Assembly (NCBI GenBank): GCA_024402435.1
Contig: JAKSTU010000009.1
Coordinates: 1 to 64,000, forward strand
Reading direction: 5' to 3'
Origin: Treponemataceae bacterium
Lineage (GTDB): Bacteria > Spirochaetota > Spirochaetia > Treponematales > Treponemataceae
Length of the DNA stretch: 64,000 bases
The translations under genes were made by a program, and so were the position numbers. Shown piece after piece: positions 9,062 through 17,947 of the stretch. The notes below the pieces were generated by a model. That model made no database searches, was not told where the DNA came from, and saw only the letters and a list, made by a program, of their open reading frames with translations. Numbering within the stretch: position 1 is the stretch's first letter; every line of letters begins with the position of its first letter.

Positions 9062-12000
9062 ATGAAGAAAGTATTATTTACAATACTGATGATTCTTGGT
9101 GTTAGCATGCTCTTTTCACAGAGCTATGATAGCTACCTGTCAAAGGCAAAGGAATACGAGGGAAAGAAACAGTGGTGTCTTGCACTGGATGCCTACTATG
9201 ATGCGATGGCCGCAGACATTTCTGTGGAGCTTAAGGAAGAAGCCTACAAAGGCTATGAGAAACTGAAAGATACCATAGAAAGCGGAAACCCTGGATACGG
9301 TTCATACAATGCCACCACTCTCCGTGATGCATGGAAAGCTCTTCTTATAGAAAGCGAGCAGTACGCATGTACATACAATACCTTTAAGGTCAATGTTGGG
9401 GAATTAAAACAGGTAAAGGTGAACAATTCTGCCAAGACAGCAACTTATAGTGCAGATATCACTTATGTACGCAGTGACCGTTATAACAGGACTGTAGGTG
9501 TTATTGCAAAAGGTTACGCAGCAGCAAGAAAAAGCAGCTGGACACTTCCTGCAAACTGGCCGGAGGAATCAGCAAGTTCCGCAAAGAACAGTGTTTACAG
9601 TGTAAATGGAGCTTATATCTATAAAGAGAACAGCAAATATTACAATGCATTCGCTCTTGCAAAACTTATGGATGTTAAGTTCAACGTTGTTGATAAGAAC
9701 GGCAAGGAATTATTCGCCGGAAAAAGATGCCTGATCGGTGCTGAAAGTACAATCACACTGGAAGGAATTTCCTTTGATGTAATGAATAAGATAGAGAAGG
9801 GAGAGGCTTTCCTTAACCCTGTAGTCTGTTATCTGCAGTACGGTGAATATAACAAGGCAGATGACAAAGGCGGAAGGACATTCATAAAGAAGTTTCCTGA
9901 GTTTAAGCTTCCTGAGACTGGATCTACAAATGACAAAGCTGTGTTTATATATTGGAAGAACAGTAAAGATATAAAAGCAGAAAAAGTTAATGACTGGTTC
10001 AGAACAAAGCAGACACAGGCACAGGCCTTAAAGAATGCTGAATGGATTAAATCCGTTAAGTGGATAATTCCTGAAGTTGAGGAAGGTTTTAATTACGTTC
10101 CTGGAAAGGAATATCTGATTCAGAGAACAGAAGTTACCCAGAGTCTGTATGAATTGATAACGGGAATCAATCCAAGTTATTCAAAAGGTGAGAAGAATCC
10201 TGTTGATAATGTCAGCTGGTACGATGCCATCTACTTCTGCAACAAGTTAAGTCTTGCAGCCGGATTGGATTCTGTATATGCGGTGGATGGAAATACAGAT
10301 ATTGCAGAATGGGGATATACACCACATAAGTTTGAAAGTATCAACGGAACTATAACACAGGATACAGGTGCCAATGGATATCGCCTGCCTACAGAAGAGG
10401 AATGGGAATATGCAGCTAAAGGTGGAATGGATGATAATCGTTTTTCCGGCAGCAATTCAATTTCTGAAGTGGCATGGTGGAATGATGCAGGTGAAACAAC
10501 ATCTCATCCTGTAGGTCAGCTGAACCCAAATGACTATGGACTTTATGACATGACCGGAAATGTCTGTGAATGGTGTTGGGAGACAGACGGCAACGGAAAC
10601 AGTTACCATCGTGGCAGCGGTTATAGAACACCCATCTCTTGGGAAGGAGGTGAGGCTGCCTATAAACCTTACGAACTGACAGTAAGAGAGAAAGAAGATT
10701 CCGGTATGCCGAATATAATGGTTGGTTTTCGTATTGTCAGAAATGGAACTGCAGAAGAACTGAAAGCTGCTGCTGAAAAATACAGGGCAGATAAGGAAAA
10801 GGCTGCAAAAGACAGCGGAAATGAACTGAAAGAATTATTAAAAGACTCCTTTGCTGTGGTGCCAGGAAAAGACATTGTGATGGGAAAAACTCATGTTTCG
10901 CAGAGACTGTACGAATTGATAATGGGTCAGAATCCGGTAGTTATACAATATGGTCAGAATGACGTAATTAATCCGGAATATCGGGTTCATGATTTTGGAT
11001 GGTATGATGCAATTTACTTCTGTAATGCTCTCAGTGTTGCAGCCGGATTGAATCCTGTCTACGCAGTAAACGGAAACACAGATATTGCAAAATGGGGATA
11101 TATACCACATAAACATGAAAGTATAAATGGAAACATAACACAGAACACGAAAGCAGATGGATTCCGTCTTCCTACTGACGAAGAACTTACATATGTTGAA
11201 AAAGATGCGGAAGATTATACATTCCTGGGTCTTTTTGAAGCAGAGAAGAATGCCTGGCTTGCGAATTTCTACACCAACTGGACCTGGTATTTCAAGGAGT
11301 TTTATCCTGTAGGTCAGATGAAGAACCGTTATGGATTCTATGACATTAAACTTTACGATCTATTGGAAACGATCTGGGATGATCGCTACCCCGGTGGTGC
11401 TCTGCGTCTTGTCCGTAAAGCAACTACGGAGGAACTCAGAGACTATACTGCAGGACTTAATGGTGCATCTTCAGTAGATATCCAGTATGCGGTGAACGAA
11501 CTTTTTGCCCCTGTTCCTGGAAAAAACTATGCCATCAGTAAGACAGAAATAAACCAGAAGCTTTATGAGAAAATAATGGGTGAGAATCCAAGCCATTCAA
11601 AGAATGAAAGTGATCCCGTTGAGTCCGTAAGCTGGTACGATGCCATTTACTTCTGCAACAGGTTCAGTGTTGAAGCTGGATTTGAGCCGGTTTATGCAGT
11701 GAACGGAAACACAGATGTGAAGAAATGGGGATATACACCGCACAAAGGTGGAAGTATACGTGGAACCATTACACAGAATACAAAGGCTGATGGTTTCCGT
11801 CTTCCTACGGAAGAGGAATGGGAGTACGCTGCAAGAGGTGGACAGAACTTTACCTATGCAGGCGGCAACAACCTGGATAAAGTAGCCTGGCATTTTGGTA
11901 ATACTGATTACTTGACAATTCATAAACCGGTTGCAAAGCTTCAGGCAAATGGATATGGACTTTATGATATGAGCGGAAACGTAGCGGAATGGTGCTGGGA

Positions 12001-12151
12001 TGCAGACAGTAACGGCAACCGCACTTATCGTGGCGGTGGTGGCGGTATGTACGCTTACTCAGATTTCTGTAAGGTAACAAGCAGTGAATCTGATTCTGCC
12101 AGTACAGCACGTTTTCAGATTGGTATTCGTCTCGTCCGTGCAATCAAATAG
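9062..12151 (+). CDS. Secreted protein with three SUMF1/FGE-like domains
   Basis: A 1029-aa protein with a signal peptide (MKKVLFTILMILGVSMLFSQS). A roughly 320-residue N-terminal region of unknown type precedes three formylglycine-generating-enzyme-like domains at about residues 340-560, 596-790 and 813-1029. Domains 1 and 3 keep the family hallmarks (WYDAIYFCN, RLPTEEEWEYAA, YGLYDMTGNVCEW or YGLYDMSGNVAEW). Domain 2 is degenerate in all but the first. None shows the paired cysteines of catalytic FGE in its C-terminal segment, so sulfatase activation is unlikely; such domains also occur in binding or structural roles. A Lys/Ala/Glu-rich linker lies near residues 563-595. The Shine-Dalgarno is strong (GGAGGAAAG). 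It sits alone between two terminators. Confidence 0.85.
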   Translation: MKKVLFTILMILGVSMLFSQSYDSYLSKAKEYEGKKQWCLALDAYYDAMAADISVELKEEAYKGYEKLKDTIESGNPGYGSYNATTLRDAWKALLIESEQYACTYNTFKVNVGELKQVKVNNSAKTATYSADITYVRSDRYNRTVGVIAKGYAAARKSSWTLPANWPEESASSAKNSVYSVNGAYIYKENSKYYNAFALAKLMDVKFNVVDKNGKELFAGKRCLIGAESTITLEGISFDVMNKIEKGEAFLNPVVCYLQYGEYNKADDKGGRTFIKKFPEFKLPETGSTNDKAVFIYWKNSKDIKAEKVNDWFRTKQTQAQALKNAEWIKSVKWIIPEVEEGFNYVPGKEYLIQRTEVTQSLYELITGINPSYSKGEKNPVDNVSWYDAIYFCNKLSLAAGLDSVYAVDGNTDIAEWGYTPHKFESINGTITQDTGANGYRLPTEEEWEYAAKGGMDDNRFSGSNSISEVAWWNDAGETTSHPVGQLNPNDYGLYDMTGNVCEWCWETDGNGNSYHRGSGYRTPISWEGGEAAYKPYELTVREKEDSGMPNIMVGFRIVRNGTAEELKAAAEKYRADKEKAAKDSGNELKELLKDSFAVVPGKDIVMGKTHVSQRLYELIMGQNPVVIQYGQNDVINPEYRVHDFGWYDAIYFCNALSVAAGLNPVYAVNGNTDIAKWGYIPHKHESINGNITQNTKADGFRLPTDEELTYVEKDAEDYTFLGLFEAEKNAWLANFYTNWTWYFKEFYPVGQMKNRYGFYDIKLYDLLETIWDDRYPGGALRLVRKATTEELRDYTAGLNGASSVDIQYAVNELFAPVPGKNYAISKTEINQKLYEKIMGENPSHSKNESDPVESVSWYDAIYFCNRFSVEAGFEPVYAVNGNTDVKKWGYTPHKGGSIRGTITQNTKADGFRLPTEEEWEYAARGGQNFTYAGGNNLDKVAWHFGNTDYLTIHKPVAKLQANGYGLYDMSGNVAEWCWDADSNGNRTYRGGGGGMYAYSDFCKVTSSESDSASTARFQIGIRLVRAIK

Positions 12152-12180
12152 TCCTGCCATCTGGTAGTTCATGCAAATTA

Positions 12181-12218
12181 AAAGCCTGTCCGTTGAATTA
12201 AACTGGCAGGCTTTTTTT
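12181..12218. terminator. Bidirectional intrinsic terminator
   Basis: Stem AAAGCCTG (12181-12188) with CAGGCTTT (12207-12214), then T residues to 12218 on plus. On minus the stem is followed by TTTTAATTT, so it can also end the ydcF-like transcript. Confidence 0.85.
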
Positions 12219-12228
12219 ATTCTTTCAG

Positions 12229-12244
12229 TGTTTCACGTGAAACA
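12229..12244. promoter_or_regulatory. parS: parS-like ParB-binding site 1
   Basis: A perfect 16-bp palindrome, TGTTTCACGTGAAACA, matching the conserved bacterial parS consensus recognised by ParB/Spo0J. It lies about 8 kb from the presumed origin, as is usual for parS. No parA or parB gene is in the window. Confidence 0.85.
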
Positions 12245-12273
12245 ATTTTTAAGCCGATGGGAAACAAAACAAA

Positions 12274-12289
12274 TGTTTCACGTGAAACA
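12274..12289. promoter_or_regulatory. parS: parS-like ParB-binding site 2
   Basis: A second identical 16-bp palindrome, 45 bp from the first and directly abutting the stop codon of the ydcF-like gene (12290-12292). Two exact copies within 61 bp argue strongly against chance. Confidence 0.85.
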
Positions 12290-13042
12290 TCACCCGGCAA
12301 AATCAGGATTGGCATTTCTGACAGAATAAAAGTTCTTCAGAAAATCAAAAGCCTTAAGAACATCGTCGGGAATATCAACATGAGCAATAAAGTTTTTGCC
12401 GGCAGGACCATAGCCGTTTTCATTGTCGGAAAGACGGGGAATTTCACCCATAATAAGTGAAATATAACGATCCATATCCCACATGCAGTGAATGGTATTG
12501 TCGAAAGAAAGATGGCCTTCGGACTCTGAAACCTGTGCAGAATAAGCGGCAAAGTTGAAAATTCGGACGGAATCGGAAACATATTTTTTCAAACCGGCAT
12601 ACATGCGGAGCTGCATGGTTGCATCCTGGCAAAGAATTATTGAATTGAAGAAAATGTTTTTGTCTTTGAGAAGATCAAGTAAAAAAGTGATGTTGTTACC
12701 GCAGTTTGTAGATTTGGTTTCAAGAAAATCCGCCTGAACAGAATAACGGATTTGCAGATATCTGTTAAAAAGTTCCGCTTCCGTCCGATTGGCAGTGTCC
12801 ATATCAGGACATTCTTTTTTGAACTGTTCCCGCAAAGTTTCTGTAGTGTGACCGGCTCCGCCTACAATGACGTAATGGTCGGCAACTTTTTTCTGAATTG
12901 CTTCTGCCATCACGTCACCACCTGCAATGATGGATCCGCCGAAAAGAACGAAAACATCTGCGTGAGGAGCTTCATCCAAAGAAGCAAAATCTCTGGGGCC
13001 GAGAAAGTTTCCCAGCCGGTTGATACAATCTGCCCGATTCAT
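12290..13042 (-). CDS. ydcF: YdcF-like DUF218 family protein
   Basis: A 250-aa protein closely resembling E. coli YdcF, a DUF218 member reported to bind S-adenosylmethionine with unknown function. Shared landmarks are VLFGGS, the GGAGHTTETL block, ETKSTNCGNNI, the CQDATMQLRM block and the C-terminal GEIPRLSDNENGYGPAGKNF region. No signal peptide or membrane segment is seen. The ATG has an AAGGTAG Shine-Dalgarno. Its 3' end touches parS site 2. The physiological role is unknown. Confidence 0.85.
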   Translation of the reverse strand: MNRADCINRLGNFLGPRDFASLDEAPHADVFVLFGGSIIAGGDVMAEAIQKKVADHYVIVGGAGHTTETLREQFKKECPDMDTANRTEAELFNRYLQIRYSVQADFLETKSTNCGNNITFLLDLLKDKNIFFNSIILCQDATMQLRMYAGLKKYVSDSVRIFNFAAYSAQVSESEGHLSFDNTIHCMWDMDRYISLIMGEIPRLSDNENGYGPAGKNFIAHVDIPDDVLKAFDFLKNFYSVRNANPDFAG

Positions 13043-13080
13043 AATCTACCTTCTTATCCTTGCCTGGAGTGTGCGAATAA

Positions 13081-13242
13081 ACAGATGTTTCGACTTCGCT
13101 CAACATGACATTCTTTTATCATTTTGAAAGAATAATGAAACAGATGCTTCGACTTCGCTCAACATGACATTCTTTTATCATTTTGAAAGAGTAATGAAAC
13201 AGATGCTTCGACTCTGCTCAACATGACATTCTTTTATCATTT
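13081..13242. repeat. 59-bp direct tandem repeat, about 2.7 copies
   Basis: Copies start at 13081, 13140 and 13199 (ACAGATGTTTCGACTTCGCT, then ACAGATGCTTCGAC...), nearly identical with an exact 59-bp period; the third is cut short near 13242. Each contains the core TTCGACTTCGCTCA, a member of the widespread TGAGCGAAGTCGAA dispersed repeat read on the minus strand. No spacers of differing sequence are present, so this is not a CRISPR array. Confidence 0.9.
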
Positions 13243-13285
13243 CAACATGACCATGGGTGCTGAGTTTATCCTGCGCAGAAAAAAA

Positions 13286-13315
13286 TGTCACCCTGAGCGA
13301 AGTCGAAGGGTCTAT
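13286..13315 (+). repeat. Inverted copy of the TGAGCGAAGTCGAA repeat
   Basis: TGTCACCCTGAGCGAAGTCG begins here, in opposite orientation to the three tandem copies 45-200 bp upstream. The inverted arrangement could form a large stem. A decayed further copy may lie at 13345-13384. The gap 13043-13395 holds only these repeats. Confidence 0.8.
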
Positions 13316-13395
13316 ATAATGCATCACAGAAGTTTATGAAGATGTCCCGACTTGATTCACTGCAATCACTTGCTCAGTATGACAGTTTTTGTCAT

Positions 13396-14730
13396 TTACA
13401 GTGGAAGAGAATAAACCTTTGAATTGCGTTCCGGTGACCAGTGGGCTTTGCGTTCTTCAGGGATTTCTGACACATCGGAAGAAACAAATCCGAACTGTTC
13501 AAACCAGTCAGAAGTTTTGGTGGTAAGAAGAAACACTTTTCTCAGACCACGGTTACGGGCCTTGTCAATCAGATAATTAATCAGTTTGGGGCCGATTCCC
13601 AAAGAGGAAAACCTTTCAGAAACAGCAACAGCAGCAATTTCAGCCTGAGTTTTGTCCGATTCATACTGATGAAGTGCGGCACAAGCTTTTATGCCGCCAT
13701 CCACTTCATAAACAATGTAGTCTTGCCAAGTGGCCTGCAATTGTACTTGAGTTCTCGGCAAAAGATTGCCTTTTTCAACAAAAGGCTGCATCAGAGTCAG
13801 AATGGAAGGAATATCTTCCGGAGTCATGCTGCGGATTCCGCCATAGTTTGAAGTGTATACCATTGTTCCGGAACCATTGTCCGAAAAAATCTCCGTGAGA
13901 AGGGAACCGTCTGCCTGTCCGTTTACAATGTGGGCACGTTCAACATTCTGTCTGCAGGCAATCACACACTGACGGATAAGCGACAAAGTTCTGTCAGTTT
14001 TCTGATTGGCTGGAGTGTTTTCAAGAACATAATTTGCTTCATCAAGATCAAGGGCGGGAATTGATCCATTATCGGTGACAATTGCAGAAGAAGGAATGCT
14101 GAAGGATTCCGTCGTGACTGAGTCTCCCGATGTCAGGAAAAAAAGTTTCTGTGCATGAAGACGGGAAGCAATTTCTGTTGCAAGGCGGACGGAAGAAATA
14201 TTGTAGGGTTTTCCCTGACCCGACCAGCCGATGCAGGGAAAAATCGGAATATGTTTTTGAGCAAGAATGCTTTCAAGTGATTCCAGATTGATTTTGTCAA
14301 TTTCACCTGCCGTACAGTAATCAACTCCGTCAATAACACCGATACCCCGGGCCCGGACCCAGTTTCCGATCACGGCAGTAAGTCCGACTTCTGCAAGACT
14401 TGTCATGACCTGATTCGAAACGTCAAAAGCTGCCATCTTGATAAGAGGAATTGCTTTTTCATCGGTGATACGTATTGAATTTTTATTTGTCCAGGAACAT
14501 CCGGCATCAGTAAGAATACTGTCTATCCTTTTTTTTGCGCCGGGAACGATTATCACTTTCAGACCAGCTTCATGAACAAATGCAATGTCATGAATATGAC
14601 TTGAAAAAAGAGTTGAATTGAGAATGTCATCATCAAGATGAATTACGATGATTGCATCTTTGAATCTTGAAACATAGCGCAAGACACCACGAATCTTTTC
14701 TGCATTTGCATAAATAATAGCTGAATCCAT
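13396..14730 (-). CDS. argA: N-acetylglutamate synthase (amino-acid N-acetyltransferase)
   Basis: A 444-aa ArgA-type enzyme catalysing the first step of arginine synthesis, glutamate plus acetyl-CoA to N-acetylglutamate. Residues 1 to about 290 form an amino-acid-kinase-like domain (VIIVPGAKKRID, GIGVIDGVDYCTAGEID). Residues from about 300 form a GNAT acetyltransferase domain, with AAVAVSERFSSLGIGPKLI as the acetyl-CoA loop and GLRKVFLLTTKTSDWFEQFGF downstream. The length matches E. coli ArgA. There is no Shine-Dalgarno; TATAAT lies exactly 6 nt before the ATG. It is divergent from ptsI with 104 bp between start codons. Confidence 0.92.
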   Translation of the reverse strand: MDSAIIYANAEKIRGVLRYVSRFKDAIIVIHLDDDILNSTLFSSHIHDIAFVHEAGLKVIIVPGAKKRIDSILTDAGCSWTNKNSIRITDEKAIPLIKMAAFDVSNQVMTSLAEVGLTAVIGNWVRARGIGVIDGVDYCTAGEIDKINLESLESILAQKHIPIFPCIGWSGQGKPYNISSVRLATEIASRLHAQKLFFLTSGDSVTTESFSIPSSAIVTDNGSIPALDLDEANYVLENTPANQKTDRTLSLIRQCVIACRQNVERAHIVNGQADGSLLTEIFSDNGSGTMVYTSNYGGIRSMTPEDIPSILTLMQPFVEKGNLLPRTQVQLQATWQDYIVYEVDGGIKACAALHQYESDKTQAEIAAVAVSERFSSLGIGPKLINYLIDKARNRGLRKVFLLTTKTSDWFEQFGFVSSDVSEIPEERKAHWSPERNSKVYSLPL

Positions 14731-14736
14731 AAAAAA

Positions 14737-14742
14737 ATTATA
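14737..14742 (-). promoter_or_regulatory. Predicted argA -10 element (leaderless configuration)
   Basis: TATAAT (14742-14737), then six T residues, then ATG at 14730. No convincing -35 was found at 16-18 nt. Confidence 0.45.
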
Positions 14743-14798
14743 ACGCGTGGTATTAAAGCCGTGTACTAATCAAATGTATGGTATTCAGATTGTTTCCT

Positions 14799-14828
14799 TT
14801 GACAAGGGTACAAACTGATTGATATATT
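14799..14828 (+). promoter_or_regulatory. Predicted ptsI promoter (leaderless configuration)
   Basis: A perfect TTGACA (14799-14804), 18-nt spacer, TATATT (14823-14828), then TAAAAA and the GTG start at 14835. It is the best-formed promoter of the leaderless set; no Shine-Dalgarno is present. Confidence 0.65.
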
Positions 14829-14834
14829 TAAAAA

Positions 14835-16568
14835 GTGAAAACGTTTAAAGGAATACCCGCTTCTTCCGGAGTAGTATCCGGATTCTGTTATGTCATTGCA
14901 GATCAGATTCTGACAATTCCCGAATATCATATTGGCCAGGAAGAAAAAGAATCCGGTTGGAACAGATTTTCCCAATGCCGTCAGCAGGTTTTGGATTCAA
15001 TGATTCAGACTGCTTCGGAAGCTGATCCTGATCAGGCTCCGATTTTTGAAACTTATGTAATGATGCTGTCTGATCCTGAATTTGTTGATGAAATAAAAAA
15101 AGTGTATGAAAAAGATTCACTGAACATAGAAACGGTTGTTAAGCGGAAAACCCGGGAATATGCCGACCGGCTGAAAAGCGCAGGAATCGAATATCTTGCA
15201 GAAAGATCTCAGGACATTCTTGATGTTTATGGCAAAGTTCTCGAAAAAATGTGTCCTCCTGAAATGACGGTCCGTGAAAAACTGGAATCGGTTCCTGAAA
15301 AATCCGTTCTGGTCTGTGACACATTGAAACCTTCTGATGCAGTTTATTTAGGCAAAAAGAAAGTTTCCGGACTTGTGACAAAAGAAGGCGGAACCAGTTC
15401 TCATGTTGCGATTATTGCCCGTTCATTGGGAATTCCTTACGTGACAGGAGCAGAAGTTTCTGAAGAAGATTTTCCTTCCGGCGGCAAAGTGATTGTTGAC
15501 GGTTCTGAAGGAATTGTAATTGTGGAACCGGATTCGGAAACTGAAAAATTTTATGATTATAAAATTCAAGGACAAAATGCGGAATCTGCCCGGTTGGAAA
15601 AGTTTTCACAAATTCCCGGAATGACTGTTGACGGAACGAGAATTGACTTTCTGGCAAATGCAGGAAGCGTTGAAGAAGCAGAAAAAGCTTTTTCCGCCGG
15701 TGCAGACGGAATTGGTCTTTTCAGAACGGAATTCCTTTTTATGGACAATGCGGATATGGGTGAAGAAGCCCAGTATGAAGCATACAGACGGGTATTGGAA
15801 GCTGCTCATGGAAAACCAGTTACAATCCGGACATTGGATGTAGGCGGTGACAAAATTGTGGCCAACGGATCTGTCCCCATGCAGCCGGAAAAAGAAACAA
15901 ATCCTCTGCTGGGTCAGCGGGCAATAAGGTTCTGTCTGGCAAACCCGGACTTTTTCAGGACACAGCTCCGTGCACTTTTGCGGGCTTCAGTCCATGGAAA
16001 CTTGAAAATCATGCTGCCTTTGGTAACCGGCCCGGATCAGCTGGAATCTGCGGCGGCAATACTTGGTGAAGAAGCGGAAAAACTTGAAAAGGCCGGCATT
16101 CCATTCAATAAAAACGTGCCTTTAGGTGTGATGATAGAAACTCCTGCTGCGGCAGTTCTTGCCGATTGGTTTGCAAAAAAAGCGGATTTCTTTTCTTTGG
16201 GCACCAATGATCTGACTCAGTACACTTTGTGCGTGGATAGGGAAAATGGCTCTGTTGCCGGGCTTTTCAACCAGATGAATCCGGCTGTATGCAGACTGAT
16301 TGCTCAGACTGCCTCTGCTGCCAAAGAAGCGGGTATTCCTGTTTCAGTCTGCGGATCTTTGGCAGGCACGGAAGAAGGCTCATGTTTTTTGACCGGTCTT
16401 GGCATTACAAAACTCAGTATGCCTTCCGGACAGATAAACAGGATAAAGTCAGAAATTTCAGGGCGGACCCTTGAAGAACTGTCACAATTCAGTCAAAATG
16501 TGCTTTCTTGTGGGACAATGGAACAAACAAGTTCTGAAATAAATAATTTTTTCAAAAGAGAGAACTGA
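14835..16568 (+). CDS. ptsI: PTS enzyme I (phosphoenolpyruvate-protein phosphotransferase)
   Basis: The 577-aa cytoplasmic Enzyme I, which moves phosphate from PEP to HPr. The N-terminal swivelling domain carries the phosphohistidine motif GGTSSHVAIIARSLGIPYV. The C-terminal TIM barrel shows LFRTEFLFM, RTLDVGGDK, GTNDLTQYTLCVDR and the catalytic cysteine in SVCGSLAG. Length is normal. The start is GTG at 14835, directly placed by the promoter, with no leader. No HPr or EII genes are adjacent. In treponemes PTS components can be regulatory rather than sugar-transporting; the sequence cannot decide this. The stop overlaps the der start (TGATG). Confidence 0.93.
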   Translation: MKTFKGIPASSGVVSGFCYVIADQILTIPEYHIGQEEKESGWNRFSQCRQQVLDSMIQTASEADPDQAPIFETYVMMLSDPEFVDEIKKVYEKDSLNIETVVKRKTREYADRLKSAGIEYLAERSQDILDVYGKVLEKMCPPEMTVREKLESVPEKSVLVCDTLKPSDAVYLGKKKVSGLVTKEGGTSSHVAIIARSLGIPYVTGAEVSEEDFPSGGKVIVDGSEGIVIVEPDSETEKFYDYKIQGQNAESARLEKFSQIPGMTVDGTRIDFLANAGSVEEAEKAFSAGADGIGLFRTEFLFMDNADMGEEAQYEAYRRVLEAAHGKPVTIRTLDVGGDKIVANGSVPMQPEKETNPLLGQRAIRFCLANPDFFRTQLRALLRASVHGNLKIMLPLVTGPDQLESAAAILGEEAEKLEKAGIPFNKNVPLGVMIETPAAAVLADWFAKKADFFSLGTNDLTQYTLCVDRENGSVAGLFNQMNPAVCRLIAQTASAAKEAGIPVSVCGSLAGTEEGSCFLTGLGITKLSMPSGQINRIKSEISGRTLEELSQFSQNVLSCGTMEQTSSEINNFFKREN

Positions 16569-17941
16569 TGGAGCAGAAAAAATATAAGAACCTGCCGCTG
16601 CTGGTAATTGTAGGTCGCCCCAATGTGGGAAAATCAACTTTGTTCAACAGAATGCTGCACAAGCGCCGTGCAATTACTGATCCTACTCCGGGTGTTACGC
16701 GGGATCCGATCAAAGAAACCGCTTTTCTGAATGAAAAACCTCTTTGTGTAATGGATACAGGCGGTTTTAAGCTGGAACGTGATATCGGCTCAAAGGAAGC
16801 AGAGCTGGATGAGCTTGTTGTCCAGAAAACTTTGGAGTCCCTTAAAAAGGCGGATCTGATTCTTCTGCTGCTGGAAGCCGGAGTTGTAACTGCCGAAGAC
16901 GAAGAATTCATTGCATTGCTCAGACCCTATTGGAATAAAGTTGTAGCTGCCGTAAACAAAACGGAAGGTGGCCGCAACGAAGAATCTGCCTGGGAATTCA
17001 GTCAGTTCGGATTCAAGGAACTTCTGTTTATTTCCGCAGAGCATGGAGATCATATACCTGATTTGTATGGTCTTATTGAATCCCGTATGGATTTTTCCAA
17101 AGTGGAAGAAGGTGAAGAACCTGAAGAAATCAAAATTGCAATTATGGGAAAACCGAATACGGGAAAATCCACTCTTTCCAATCTGCTTACGGAAACAGAA
17201 GCTTCCATTGTAAGCGATTATGCCGGAACAACCCGTGATGTTGTTGAAGGAACTTTTGCTTTCAAGAACAAGCGCTTCAAAGTTCTGGATACTGCAGGAA
17301 TCCGTCGCAAGGCAAAAGTTAAAGAAGACGTGGAATATTACTCTGTAACCCGCGCAATCAAAACCTTGGACAGAACCGATCTGGTTTTCTACATGATGGA
17401 CGCTCAGGAAGGTCTTACAGAGCAGGATAAAAAAGTTATCGGTCTTGCCTATGAAAGAGGACGTGGAGTAATTTTCATTCTGAACAAATGGGATACCCAG
17501 AATCAGGAAAAAAAGACTTTCAAAGAAGCTGAAAGAAACATAAAGATTATGTTCGGTCATATGGAATATGCTCCGGTTGTTGCAATTTCTGCAAAAGAAA
17601 ATACAGGAATAAAACAGCTTCTGAACACGGCCATGGAACTGTACAATCAGCTTACGAAAAAAGTGGAAACAGGTGTTCTGAATACTGCACTTAAGGATTG
17701 GGTTACCGCATATCCGCCTCCTGCAAGCCGCAGTGCAAGTTTCAAAATCCGTTATATGACACAGATCAGTACAAATCCTGTAAAATTCCTGATTTTTGCA
17801 ACAAGGCCGGAAGTTGTTCAGCCCACATATCTGGCGTATCTTAAAAACAAAATCCGTACTGATTTGGGTTTTGACAAAATTCCGGTCCAGCTGGAACTTA
17901 AGGCCAGCCGCCAGAAATGGGAAAAACGGACAAGAGAGTAG
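16568..17941 (+). CDS. der: Ribosome-biogenesis GTPase Der (EngA)
   Basis: The 457-aa double-GTPase required for 50S subunit assembly. Two tandem G domains are clear: G1 GRPNVGKSTLFN near residue 16 and GKPNTGKSTLSN near residue 194, each followed by DTGG or DTAG and an NK(T/W)D-type motif (NKWD in the second). The first domain has NKTE rather than NKxD. The C-terminal KH-like domain ends in KIPVQLELKAS. It is translationally coupled to ptsI by TGATG, with a purine-rich AAAAGAGAG upstream. Confidence 0.95.
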   Translation: MEQKKYKNLPLLVIVGRPNVGKSTLFNRMLHKRRAITDPTPGVTRDPIKETAFLNEKPLCVMDTGGFKLERDIGSKEAELDELVVQKTLESLKKADLILLLLEAGVVTAEDEEFIALLRPYWNKVVAAVNKTEGGRNEESAWEFSQFGFKELLFISAEHGDHIPDLYGLIESRMDFSKVEEGEEPEEIKIAIMGKPNTGKSTLSNLLTETEASIVSDYAGTTRDVVEGTFAFKNKRFKVLDTAGIRRKAKVKEDVEYYSVTRAIKTLDRTDLVFYMMDAQEGLTEQDKKVIGLAYERGRGVIFILNKWDTQNQEKKTFKEAERNIKIMFGHMEYAPVVAISAKENTGIKQLLNTAMELYNQLTKKVETGVLNTALKDWVTAYPPPASRSASFKIRYMTQISTNPVKFLIFATRPEVVQPTYLAYLKNKIRTDLGFDKIPVQLELKASRQKWEKRTRE

Positions 17942-17947
17942 GTGTTT

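Noticed and set aside
12257-12460. A 67-codon plus-strand frame beside the parS sites
   Set aside because: It reads through a parS palindrome and the 3' end of the ydcF-like gene; the product has no recognisable feature.
13081-13242. Tandem repeats considered as a CRISPR array
   Set aside because: The 59-bp units abut directly with no variable spacers, and no cas gene is present.
13380-13394. TGACA/TGTCA hairpin after argA, considered as a terminator
   Set aside because: A 5-bp stem lacking a following T-tract on the argA strand.
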